Assembly: GCA_038501625.1 (NCBI GenBank)
Contig: JAZAYU010000019.1
Span: 8,281,285-8,345,284 of the forward strand
Source: Corbicula japonica
Lineage: Eukaryota > Mollusca > Bivalvia > Venerida > Cyrenidae
DNA: 64,000 nt
Reading direction: 5' to 3'
Every line of letters starts with the position of its first letter. The stretch's first letter is position 1. Shown one piece after another: positions 12,411-22,752 of this stretch. The position numbers and the translations under genes were made by a program. Below the pieces are notes generated by a model that saw nothing but the letters and a program-made list of their open reading frames with translations, was not told the origin of the DNA and made no database searches.

Positions 12411-13654
12411 TTTACAAACACAATCATTCAGACGAGTGTTTCTCTCTCTCGTCGATCATTATCCCGATCAGACTCTAACAAGAAATCGTAAAAATATTTC
12501 TAACGTGATTTCAATAAAAACAGAGCTTTCATTGTCATCTTGGTATGGACCAATAAAAAAGGACTGTGTTTCAAGACCGATTTCTAACAATTTTCAAATT
12601 TCAATCGGACATGTTTGCCGAAAATCTGTCAGTGTCCGGCCTACCAAACATTTTAGACATAACTGCTGTCCAAGTGGGTATATAAGGCTGTCACATGGGG
12701 TATGCATTTGTGTATGCCCATGGGGTATTTATTAAGATAAATGCCTTAGTAGGATATGGATTTTTCTCTTTTTTCGACTTGCCTTACATCCGAATACACA
12801 AATACAAACTACACATGAGATATTATATTCCAAATAGAAAATCTTTACTTACCATGTTAGCAGCATACTAGCATTTCCATTCGGTTTAAACAAAAACCTT
12901 AGACATATTATGTCCTTGAAGCAAACAAAAACACCCTGTTTTCCGTTCTTGTTTTAATTAAATAATTTAGACTACTAATATTTTATGCATTGCTTTTAAA
13001 GCTTAAAATTGAAAATCAATGACCCTGTCTGTCGTTAAGATTTCCAGATAAATGTTTCAAAAATATAAATAAAGCTTTATTTAAAACTAGACATTATACA
13101 TGTAACTGGCATTGTTTTAATAAAACAACATAGGCTATGATTTTTGTAAAAATTTACAAGCCGTAATCAGTTCGAAATTGGTTAAACAATTAACATGTGA
13201 TATTGGTTTAACTAAATGCATTAAGTTTCTAAATGCAGACTCGTACTTATATTTTCGTTGCATTGGAAGCAGATGTGATCACTTGTGAAAGTTTATTAAA
13301 TTTTTATATGTTCACCAGCTGCTATGCCCCTACCCCAACCCGTCCTCAAATGTCAGTGTTTTGTTCCGTACTGATTCTGTACTGATTTTTCCTTTAATTA
13401 AATTTCCTGTTTATTTACATGTCCGTTGCATGTGGATCCAGACCGCAGACTTTTAAAACCAGATTCTATCTAAACTGTAAGCCTTTTCAATAACAAGATT
13501 ATTTCATTACAATTCTTTTTAGTCAGTACTGTGATCAGTAAAAACAATCGGTAACCAGTGTCATATAGTGATTATAATTACGTTTAATATCAGGGTTATC
13601 CGCGAAACATTATGAGGGCAAGCTCAATCGATAGCGTAATGGGATTTGCATGGC
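12411..13654. other. Non-coding stretch, nothing recognised
   Basis: AT-rich; the plus-strand open frame at 12,391-12,735 shows no domain and looks like chance. No tandem or inverted structure stands out. Confidence 0.45.
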
Positions 13655-14270
13655 TAGGCACCGTCGTCATACAGGTTCTCTTCTCTCTACGGGCCTAGAC
13701 ACCGTCGTCATACAGGTTCTCTTCTCTCTACGGGCCTAGGCACCGTCGTCATACAGGCTCTCTTCTCTCTACGGGCCTAAGCACCGTCGTCATACAGGTT
13801 CTCTTGTCTCTATGGGCCTAGGCACCGTCGTCATACAGGTTCGCTTCTCTCTACGGGCCTAGGCGCCCTCGTCATACAGGTTCGCTTCTCTCTACGGGCC
13901 TAGGCACCGTCGTCGTACAGGTTCGCTTCTCTCTACGGGCCTAGGCACCGTCGTCATACTGGTTCTCTTCTCTCTACGGGCCTAGGCGCCGTCGTCATAC
14001 AGGTTCTCTTCTCTCTATTGACTTAGGCACCGTCGTCATACAGGTTCGCTTCTCTCTACGGGCCTAGGCACCGTCGCCATACAGGTTCGCTTCTCTCTAC
14101 GGGCCTAGGCGCCGTCGTCATACAGGTTCTCTTCTCTCTATTGGCCTAGGCACCGTCGTCATACAGGTTCGCTTCTCTCTACGGGCCTAGGCACCGTCGT
14201 CATACAGGTTCGCTTCTCTCTACCGGCCTAGGCGCCGTCGTCATACAGGTTCGCTTCTCTCTACGGGTAG
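13655..14270. repeat. 41-bp GC-richer minisatellite, about 15 copies
   Basis: The unit contains GGGCCTAGGCACCGTCGTCA followed by a TACAGGTTCKCTTCTCTCTA part. Units differ by single bases (TTCTC or TTCGC, GCACC or GCGCC), and two units read TTGRCYTAGG. The pure 41-bp spacing (for example 13,691 to 13,732) and the absence of variable spacers exclude a CRISPR array. It stands out by composition from AT-rich flanks. Confidence 0.95.
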
Positions 14271-16289
14271 TATTACTTTAAACTAAATTCAATGTAAGTG
14301 TAACGCTTTTCAAAGGACGTTATGTTCCAAAACTTAAGAATGATGTTGATATTCAGTAACAACTCGAAATAAAATATTTTTAATACAGGATTGTTTTTAA
14401 ATCAACAACTCAGTTTATTCGATTTAAGTGTCCGTCATTGGATTACAGAATATTTCTCCGGGGCTTTGGCTCAATAATCAATGCTTTAATAGTATTGGTC
14501 ACATCAGATTTATGTTTCAAATTAGAAATTCGTGTTAATTGTGCCGGAAAGCGTGTGAGATTTCAATTTATCAAGAAGCCATCACAGAAATACACAATAA
14601 TTAAACAAAATCATTGTCTTCTGTGTGTGTGTGGTTTCAATTTATCCTCATAATCAGGACAGTTGTACAAAAACCGAGTTTCAAACACTGCATGTAGCAG
14701 ATTACTTTTATGCTTGTGCGAGTGTTGAATTAGAATATTTTTTCTGCATAATTTAATGTCAAAAAACAATGGAAAAGTGTGAACTAAAATAGCCTTAACA
14801 TTTATGTGATTGAACATTTGACAACACTTCGCGCTTTGTGAATTAAAGTTAATTTCTTACAAAAAATATTTGCACAACTTGAGTAAAAACTGCAGGTAAT
14901 GATGAGACAGGAAGTATATATAAAGTTTCTCACATACAATACCAGCTGAAATCAAAATCGAAAAGGAGGCTGACAAATGTAATACCATTTTGAAAAGAAA
15001 TCTGCAAAGAAATAATAGATATGTTAAATTTGCCTATCAGGCAAAACCACACATCATATTTCCTAATATGCGAAATTTGGAAGATTTTGCCAATAATATA
15101 TTATTAGTATTATTTAAAATGTATCTATTCTTAAAACAAACAACAAAACATTAAGGTATCACAACTGTAACACAAGTTATCAAAAAGCTGTCGCAAGGCT
15201 TTTTTTAAATTAAGGATTGAATTGATATTTGATGGTTTTCATTTGAGTATGGAAAAACAGTTGAGTTGTTTAGTGTGTGAAGCCCGAAGGGCTTCAAGCA
15301 TACTTTAAACAATCCAACTGTTTTTCACATCTAAATAAAAACCATCAAATATTGATTCAATTCTTATATTTAAACACATAAATTCGCTCATTAATAAAGA
15401 AAATTATTAGAAGAATTTGTGATATTTCGACTTTTCCGAATGTCTGTTGGAACAACAACGCTGACGACAAAGTAAATGACGGCCTGCTTTTTCGCAGCTA
15501 CTTGTGGCAAAACGTGCGTCCTCGGCGACGTCACACGTCAAAACATTGTGCAACGTCCAATAAATTATGAATGGTTCTTCAGTAGCTACCAGCAATTATG
15601 ATTCGTTAGATGAATAATACTTCATCGTAGAGGTCAAAGTTCAAGTGTAAATATACAGATATAATGCTTTAACTCTCGCAATCTTGAAATTGGACCAGGT
15701 TTGATTGAAGTGCGTCTGGAGATCAAAGGCGTAACAACCAATTGTCTACCGGGTATTACAGGGACAAAATGTCATAAAGCTTTTCTAGAAAGTTCACTTT
15801 ATCCATTATTGTCAATTCTAAGTTCAATGTTAAATTACAGATTGTTTTCTCTCAGACAAATCATGCTAAGAAAATGAAATGTCATGTTGGGTTAATATTT
15901 CACACTACAGATATCTAAATACAGCCAAATGTCGGGACAGGGAATGATGCTATCAATATAAGCAAGGAGACAAAACAAGTTAAACATAACTACACTATTT
16001 TTTTTATTTTAGTTATACTTTTTCATCAACTGTTTGCGTGTATGCTAGCGTCGAGGCTCCCGTATGCCAAGAAAGGGTAGTAAAAGAACCATGTTGTATT
16101 AGAATAAATTAGTCAGTGTTTTTTTAGATTGTTTCTTAAATCTACAACGCAGACTCAAAACTCTGATCAGTCTTTAATTGATAGGGATGCTATGATGAGT
16201 GTAAATCGTTATCAGACATCAAGGATGTGCTGGCTGATCTGGATCTACTCTGTTAGCAAATGCAATAAAATGTGTTTATGTAGAGTAAA
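14271..16289. other. Non-coding stretch with one hairpin repeat
   Basis: No supported exon. A hairpin repeat is annotated separately at 15,217-15,363. The minus-strand frame at 15,407-15,595 begins close to it and probably belongs to the same repeat neighbourhood rather than a gene. Confidence 0.45.
15217..15363. repeat. Fold-back (hairpin) repeat
   Basis: The left arm (GAATTGATATTTGATGGTTTT) is matched in inverse at the right (AAAACCATCAAATATTGATTC), with further pairing of AACAGTTGAGTTGTTTA with its partner and a tight GAAGCCCGAAGGGCTTC centre. This is typical of a MITE-like fold-back. No target duplication was identified. Confidence 0.75.
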
Positions 16290-16510
16290 GAGTAGAGAAC
16301 TTGTCTGAGCTGGTATTTTACTCCATTTTATATGCTTTTAGCACCAGATTCGGAGGTCATGGGTTCGAATCCTACCTGGGATAAGATTCTTCTGTGATAT
16401 TCACAATCCACAATAGGCCGATAACTGGTTCCCACCCAGGAAGCAGTCATGGTGTGATTAATATAAGCTGTAATAACGTGTTTCTTAATTGATGTAAAAT
16501 AAATAAATCT
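16290..16510 (+). mobile_element. tRNA-derived SINE
   Basis: A polymerase III B box, GGTTCGAATCC, lies at 16,362-16,372 inside GGGTTCGAATCCTACCTGGG, with a weak A-box-like CTGAGCTGGTA about 55 bp upstream. The body continues through CCACCCAGGAAGC and TGGTGTGATTAATATAAGC to an ATAAATAAATC tail, as in bivalve tRNA-SINEs. No functional cloverleaf is formed, so it is not a tRNA gene. Confidence 0.7.
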
Positions 16511-16529
16511 AAACAGAACAGTATAGTTT

Positions 16530-16705
16530 CAGATAAGCCAGAACATCAGTGCCATCTGATCAAGATCTACCCTATTGGCTATTTGATTAAAAATAACCTA
16601 ATGAATCTTAAATCAAACAGTGTAGATCCTGATCAGATGGCTGATCTGGATCACACTGTTTACCATGGCATAACAGCCGTATCCCATGAAATGATGGGTT
16701 AATTG
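16530..16705. repeat. Fold-back MITE of the AGATCCAGATCAGC family, degenerate
   Basis: The left part (CAGTGCCATCTGATCAAGATC) is mirrored by GATCCTGATCAGATGGCTG, with a central AATAACCTAATGAATC linker. It is the same architecture as the better preserved copies at 35,491-35,725 and 58,001-58,245. A further fragment of the family lies at about 16,205-16,280. Confidence 0.7.
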
Positions 16706-16879
16706 GGGAAGAGGATAGAAACTCCAAGCTTAATCAGGCTCAGTCTTTGTTTTATTACAGACATTCTGGTTTTAGACCAGTCAGAGAATTTTATCACATC
16801 AAATAACTTTAAGTTAGACGTGTTCAAGATCACGCTGATAGTAGGAGTTGCAGAGAATTTTGTATACTAAAGTTAACCC

Positions 16880-17095
16880 TTTACTCCATATAAACTCCAA
16901 TTTAGATCCAGATCAGTTGGCACGTCTGTACCATCTAATATGAATCAACACGGGTCTCTTCTTGGTCAGAAATAACCTAATTGAAATGAAAGCAGACATT
17001 GCAGATCCTGATGTGATGTTGTGACTGTGCCAGCTGATCTGGATCTAAACTGTTTGCCCATGGGATAACAGCCCTATCCCGTGGGGTTAAGGGTT
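16880..17095. repeat. Fold-back MITE of the AGATCCAGATCAGC family, degenerate
   Basis: It begins TTTACTCCATATAAACTCC, contains TTAGATCCAGATCAG, the central AATAACCTAATTGAA linker and the inverse half GCTGATCTGGATCTAAACTG, and ends near GGGTTAAGGGTTAAA. It is more diverged than the copies at 35.5 and 58.0 kb. Confidence 0.7.
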
Positions 17096-19114
17096 AAATA
17101 CATGTATGACCCTGAAATATCACTGAAATTCTATCTTAGACTAACAAATGCTTTAACTGTTTGCATGGTTTATTGTAGATTTCTATGCTTCTTTAAAATA
17201 TTGAACATCTTTCAATGATTAGGGCCAACCAAAGGTCATAAATCAAATCTCATTTATGCTTTAGGTTTGAGACTGCTATAGTTTTATGATCTCAGGCACT
17301 GGTATTTTAATACATATTTATGGATAATGTCATAAAATGGAATGTCATTTTTTTTAAACAAAATGTGTGATATATTACCATACAAGTCGTTATTTCTGCG
17401 GGCTCCAAATTCTGCGGTTTTGTTAAAACTCATGGGTGTTTTTATTTCTGCGTACATTATTTCTGCGACATCAAGTTCTCTCATAATCAGACTAAAATTC
17501 TGCGGTCTCGGTAGAAAATGGAAATGTAAACATCATTGTCATTGCCAGAGAAACTTATCAAAATAAAGTAAAAACTAATACATGTATTAGGTTTGAGTTA
17601 CCAGTCACCTGCAAATGGAAAATCTTTAAGCAATCGTACAAAAAACAAATCAAATCATCATAGCAAACATGGTGTAGAATTTTATAAATGTTTCTTCAGT
17701 GGAGAACAGTGTAATTTTATTCCTTGTTTGATGATTGATGTTCAAATGTAGGAATTTGCTTAAATTTCTAGCAGTTAGTCGTGCACTTCAATGAACACAA
17801 CATCCCAAATGAACTATGAATGAATTCAACCATTTGAAGAAAGGTGATTCTAATGTGCTAGAGTCGAGAAAGGTGCCAACTTGTTTTCCGTTTATCAGAC
17901 AGGACGACGTCGTATGATACAGATACATATTTGATGTGTATTGATGCCACTTACCGGAGACTAATCTGTATTTCTCTTCAACTACTCTGCCCAACAGGTC
18001 TTTCATTCATTCTTATAGAGTTTTATAACCGGTTTCAATTCGTCGGATTTCCGTCGGTAGTAAAGAGCACGTGTTAAGTTTCTGTATTTATTTGTTTAGT
18101 TCGATTTGATTGTTGATAACGATAAATAACAATAAATCAATGTTCACAATATTTGTTTCAGGTATTTCTGTGCAAGGTGTTCACTTGCAAATAAATGTCA
18201 AATATAAAACACTTTTTATAAAATGCAGTCAAGGTAATCCTTATTTGTGAGCGGTATTCCTTCGCTCTTGTATAAAATTAAGATGTTTCTTGTAGAAGAG
18301 TTAAAAGTAGAATCCCTTGAAATAGTTATAAAATCCCTAAACTTCTGATAATTTATCTGCCTCGGGCAATCATTACCATGACAACTAAACGGGATATCTA
18401 CATCTTATCGGTAATAAAATTTCCAAACCGCTTACAAAGAATTACAGATGTCAATTATGCAACTAAGTATCAAACTGATTATGACAATAAAATTCAAAAT
18501 TAAGTAACACAATAAATATTGGAATTTAAAAAGAAAGAATTTTTACTTAAATAAAAGAACATCAACGTTTGAGATTGCTACCATATTTTAGCATGGTAGC
18601 AGTTTTTCGGTTTTCGGGTTTGTTGCATCAGTCTTATTTTTCTTAATTTATGGTGTTGAGCTCCGTTTGTCATTGCTTTGTCATAGATGAAAAAGAAAAA
18701 TATCAAAATCTCTAAAACGGCACGTTGCAGTTACAACAAACTTTGCACAAATCAATGCTATAAGATTATTTTACATACGTGAAGAAAGATAAGAACAATA
18801 AAGAAAAAAGTTAGTCCAAAAAAATCCCTTAATACATTCTATTTGCAATTTATCACATCTTAAAAAGATTCTCATTTTGTTTTTTGGTCATTCATTTTCG
18901 CGACAAGTAAATTGAAGGTCAAACACACTTTTACAAATAACTCACATTGTATACACTCACCCAAAGTTTTAACTGGTCATCAAACGTATATCTTTACAAT
19001 GTATGCCAGTTTCGTTTCTTCCATACTTCAGAAGAGGTTGTGTAAAGACATGTTTTGTCTTGAAATTAATTAATAAAAGAAGTGAATAGTTAGGATTATG
19101 ATCTATGCCCAAGG
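17096..19114. other. Non-coding stretch
   Basis: Only short chance ORFs on both strands. 18,780-18,940 resembles the sequence left of the DIRS element at 2.4-2.67 kb. Nothing else is recognised. Confidence 0.45.
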
Positions 19115-19247
19115 TTATAAAACTGAGCATGGAAACCAGTCTCAAATCTCAAGCATCTGATTGGCTGAAATGGCGACCAGTCGCCATTTCAGCCAATCAG
19201 ATGCTTGAGATTTGAGACTGGTTTCCAATCTCAGCTTTATAACCTCC
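19115..19247. repeat. Near-perfect hairpin MITE (CTCAAATCTCAAGCATCTGA family)
   Basis: The arms pair almost perfectly about a centre at GCGACCAGTCGCC, for example CAAATCTCAAGCATCTGATT against AATCAGATGCTTGAGATTTG. The outer ends are GGTTATAAAACTGAGC and the inverse GCTTTATAACC. Relatives lie at 29,030-29,130 and 34,870-35,016. Confidence 0.9.
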
Positions 19248-19489
19248 AACCCAGACTGCATGAATGAGCTGGCTGATCTGCATATCGGATGCAATTCATA
19301 TCCTTGGAGTTTTAAGGTTAAAAGTTATCAGTGAAAAGACTGATCTCTTTTCTCCACTGTAAGATCTTTGAACTATTTCAATCGGTCCTAAATAGGTTTT
19401 AGAATCGGAAAGATTCATTCTGCTGCCATTTTATGATCTCGTTCACTTCTTAATTGTACCGTGTGCTGAAGATTATTAAACTTAGATTA

Positions 19490-19890
19490 GAGACAAGTCT
19501 CAATCGCAAGCAATATGTTTGGCTGAAACAGAGACTAGTTTCAATTTCAGGCAATCAGATGCTTGAGATTTAGAGAGACTAGTTTAAATTTCAGGCAATC
19601 AGATGCTTGAGATTAAGAGAGACCAATTTAAATTTCAGGCAATCAGATGCTTGAGATTTGGAGAGACTAGTTTCAATTACAGGCAATAAGGGGCTTGAGA
19701 TTTGGAGAGACTAGTTTAAATTTCAGGCCATCAGATGCTTGCGATTAAGAGAGACTAGTTTAAATTTCAGGCAATCAGATGCTTGAGATTTGGAGAGACT
19801 AGTTTAAATTTCAGGCAATTAGAGGCTTGAGATTTAGAGAGACTAGTTTAAATTTCTGGCAATCAGATGCTTGAGACATAGAGAGACTAG
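19490..19890 (+). repeat. 44-bp minisatellite, left part (split by the Polinton element)
   Basis: About nine units of 44 bp containing ACTAGTTTAAATTTCAGGCA then ATCAGATGCTTGAGATTT (for example 19,534 to 19,578 to 19,622). The unit matches one arm of the hairpin MITE at 19,115 with substitutions. The array stops at GAGAGACTAG and resumes in the same orientation at 28,100. Confidence 0.9.
19885..19890 (+). other. Target site duplication GACTAG, left copy
   Basis: GACTAG directly precedes the AGTAGTAAATAAC terminus. The same hexamer follows the right terminus at 28,100-28,105. Six base pairs is the usual Polinton target duplication. Confidence 0.85.
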
Positions 19891-19938
19891 AGTAGTAAAT
19901 AACAATCGTTTGGGGTGGAATGAGGGAGCAGGGAGCGA

Positions 19939-20103
19939 GTGACTCATCGTGACGTCATCGGCTTCATCGCCGCGGGATCTAATGACTCACCGGGATCTAA
20001 TGACTCACCGGGATCTAATGACTCACCGGGATCTAATGAGTAACCGGGATCTAATGACTCACCGGCGTATGACTCACCGGGATCTAATGACTCACCGGGA
20101 TCG
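19939..20103 (+). promoter_or_regulatory. AP-1/CRE-like site array in the left terminus
   Basis: One TGACTCA at 19,940-19,946, a palindromic TGACGTCA at 19,950-19,957, then an 18-bp tandem unit (GGGATCTAATGACTCACC) in about seven copies. Most carry an exact TGACTCA and one is changed to TGAGTAA. TGASTCA and TGACGTCA are the consensus sites of the bZIP families AP-1 and CREB/ATF. That the array is an enhancer is inference. Confidence 0.6.
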
Positions 20104-20316
20104 TTAAATAAAAATAGTTAACGCGCGTGTAGACCCACTAAATAGCCCCGATAAATTCTTTATAACGAACCGATAATCGATCTCGTCCCTCTAGCGACGT
20201 TGCATTCATGATCGCGTCAGTTCATTAATCGGAAAATTAATTTCATCGTAGTAGTGACACCAAATGTTGTTATAAGAGTTTAGCCAGGGGCGTATAACAG
20301 CTTTAAATTGTGAATG

Positions 20317-20325
20317 TATATAAGG
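20317..20325 (+). promoter_or_regulatory. Candidate inward TATA box, left arm
   Basis: TATATAAGG lies about 215 bp inside the AP-1-like array on the strand that reads into the element. A transcription start near 20,345-20,350 would be expected. A donor-like ACGTAAG follows at 20,525-20,531. No experimental or comparative support. Confidence 0.35.
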
Positions 20326-20792
20326 AGAGGCGACGCTTTGTGAGAACAGAGCGCTTTTTTTTAAGTAACATGTTCGGATTCGCGTACGTGACAATGGCTA
20401 TGATAGATGAACTGCTTTGGTGGATGAGAGAGAGTTAAGGAGGGAGGCCAGAGAAGCTTCATAGAGAAGACCTGTTTGAAACACGCTTCGAAACTTCGTT
20501 GTATAGTCTCGTATTATAGAATATACGTAAGAAGGCTTATTGGAAACAATATTTATCTTCTATTTACTTAGTCATACAGTTAGTTACCATTCATAAGTAA
20601 TAGTCCGTATTAGCCTGTCCCCGTCAGGTCAGTTAATTAAGCGGATATAGGAAAATTAATGTTAGCATCTCCATACATCGATCGCATTGATAACCTCGGA
20701 GAGTTATCCGAGCGACTGACCAATAATGTTGATATAGTCGTTACGCGATTGATATAGCTCGCATTGTACAGGTTATATTGAATTCACTTAAC

Positions 20793-20916
<124 letters not shown>

Positions 20917-20924
20917 TTTATGTT

Positions 20925-21290
20925 CTGATGTTGATTCATAGCCTAAACAATCCCGATATTGATATAATGAAAACGCGATGACTTTAAATGAAATCAATAA
21001 CCTAAACCCGATAGAATGAAAACTCAGCACGCGATGACTTTAAACAAAATCAATAACCTAAACCCGATATAATGAAAACGCGACACGGTATGACAATATA
21101 ATACTTAATAACCTAAACAATACTGATAGAATGAAAACTCTGCACGCGATGACTTCAAATGAAATCAATAACCTCAATAATACCCGTGCAATGAAAACTC
21201 AGCACGTATTGAAGCCAGCCGTTAGCGATTTATAATTAATAACCTAAACAATACCCGATAATTTGAAAACTCAGCACGGTAAGGCCGATA
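20925..21290 (+). repeat. Degenerate tandem repeats of about 60 bp in the left arm
   Basis: Five or six units built on ATCAATAACCTAAACCCGAT, then ATGAAAACTCAGCACGCGATG. The right arm carries the inverse at about 26,690-27,060. No ORF. The position, between a terminal regulatory-looking array and the 115-aa gene, suggests a non-coding structural role or a decayed array. Confidence 0.75.
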
Positions 21291-21489
21291 TCGATCCATA
21301 AACCTATTGCGGGTATGTCGCTCAATTTTCGCGCGAATTTTAAAGCTCATATTGAACGAATTAATGTAGTTCATAATCAAAAATGAAAGGCAAATAACGA
21401 GAATGATAACCAATGTTTCATATTTAGCCCGGGGCGGATAGTGTTCACCGGGTGAATCGTTTTTCCAATAATTTGTTCAGACCGATAGC

Positions 21490-22195
21490 TTTAATTTTGT
21501 GAATGATTGATAAAATGAATGAACGAATGAATAAGCGATTGATTGAATAGATGAGTGATTATGAATGGTCGAGGGAGTAAAAGATATTTGAATCCGTCTG
21601 AGAGGGTGAACGAATGGGTGATTGAGTGATTGATTGAATGAGCGATTTAGTTCAAGATGTGTGAGTGATTGATTGTAATGATGAGGGTACAGTGAGGGTA
21701 CAGTGGGGGTACAGTCAGGGTACAGTGAGGGTACAGTGGGGGTACAGTGAGGGTATAGTGGGGGTACAGTGAGGGTACAGTGGGGGTACAGTGAGGGTAC
21801 AGTGAGGGTACAGTGGGGGTACAGTCAGGGTACAGTGGGGGTACAGTCAGGGTACAGTAAGGAGGAGGAGGAGGTGAGGAGGAGGGTGATTGAATGAGTG
21901 ATTGAATAAATGAGTGATTATGAATGAGCGAGGGAGAAAGTAATTGATTAAATGGGAGATAGAGTTAAAGATGTGTGATTGAAAGCGTTTTAGTGACTGA
22001 ATGGGTGGTTAGTGATTTATTGAATAGGCGGTTGAGTGAATAGGTGGTTGAATGATTGAGTGAATAGGTGAGTGATTAGGCGAGGGAGAAAGTATTTTAT
22101 TGAATGGGAGATAGAGTTAAAGATGTGTGAGTAATTGATTAATTGAATGAGTGATTGAATAAATGAGCGAGCGATTGATTGAATGATTGGTACAG
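21490..22195 (+). repeat. TGAATGA/GATTGA-rich low-complexity zone, left arm
   Basis: Irregular repetition of GAATGAGTGATTGA-like phrases, interrupted by the 11-bp array. The right arm has the inverse at about 25,820-26,480. No coding signal; probably slippage-derived. Confidence 0.8.
21676..21860 (+). repeat. 11-bp GGGTACAGTGA array, left arm
   Basis: About 17 units alternating AGGGTACAGTG, GGGGTACAGTG and AGGGTACAGTC. The right-arm copy at about 26,155-26,305 has fewer units. Isolated units recur next to the GGA tract at 22,615-22,640 and in the matching inner end of the right arm. Confidence 0.9.
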
Positions 22196-22237
22196 TTAGG
22201 AGCTATAAGAGGGAAACAAGAGCGATGATGAATAATC

Positions 22238-22585
22238 ATGGAATCATCAATCGTGTTCAGAGTTATTAACTATTTAGACGCTTTAAGGGACGCTGGCGTA
22301 ACGGATCGTAAATCCATGTTACAAAATATTTCGAGACTTCAAATGAAAGCGATAAGTTGCGTCGTGAAAAGACTCCTGAACGGTACTATCAACCCTTTGA
22401 GGCGACACGTAAGGTTGATAGAAAGCAGGCAATTACTATTAAGAAGTTTGGCGTCAACGAGAGTGAGTTTTACCAGGAAAAAGAGTTTGATCAATCGATA
22501 TCACTACGTGATTCCAGCGTTATTAACCAGAGTTTATTTAATACAGACCTTAATTGACGAGGTGAGAACGACTACCGAACAATAA
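22238..22585 (+). CDS. Small basic Polinton/adintovirus-type protein (pX-like), left-arm copy
   Basis: 115 aa from an ATG at 22,238. It is highly basic, with a helical N-terminal half, then KRLLNGTINPLRRH near residues 44-57, LLLRSLASTRVSFTRKKSLI near 67-86 and a hydrophobic end (VIPALLTRVYLI). A 'lLnG...l...r..LR.LAs..v...rKK.li......LP.LL' pattern recurs in small proteins of invertebrate adintovirus-like and Polinton elements, which have been compared with adenovirus core protein pX. That assignment is from remembered family pattern and needs a profile search. A likely role is DNA condensation or a minor virion component. The gene lies in the inverted repeat, so a second copy sits at 25,431-25,778. 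A 66-codon frame overlapping it is a shadow. Confidence 0.65.
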   Translation: MESSIVFRVINYLDALRDAGVTDRKSMLQNISRLQMKAISCVVKRLLNGTINPLRRHVRLIESRQLLLRSLASTRVSFTRKKSLINRYHYVIPALLTRVYLIQTLIDEVRTTTEQ

Positions 22586-22614
22586 GCGAATGAATCGGGT
22601 AGAGTACGGCAAGA

Positions 22615-22700
22615 GGGTACAGTGAAGGTACAGTGAGGAGGAGGAGGAGGAGGAGGGGAGGAGGAGGAGGAGGAGGAGGAGGGGAGGAGGAGGAAGGAGA
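22615..22700 (+). repeat. GGA polypurine tract at the inner end of the left arm
   Basis: (GGA)n with GGGGA interruptions, preceded by two GGTACAGTGA units. It marks the arm/core boundary. A frame opening here would give the ATPase a poly-Arg/poly-Gly leader, which is almost certainly not translated. Confidence 0.85.
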
Positions 22701-22752
22701 CATAAAAGAACGTAAGAAGGCGCGGAGTAGCGATCGTATTCGTACATCAATC

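Noticed and set aside
13655..14270. Possible CRISPR array
   Set aside because: Units are contiguous 41-bp repeats with no unique spacers, in a eukaryotic setting.
22633..22752. N-terminal poly-Arg/poly-Gly/poly-Glu extension of the ATPase
   Set aside because: It is the GGA tract of the inverted repeat read as codons; the ATG at 22,753 directly precedes the zinc finger and follows the AACGTAAGA motif.
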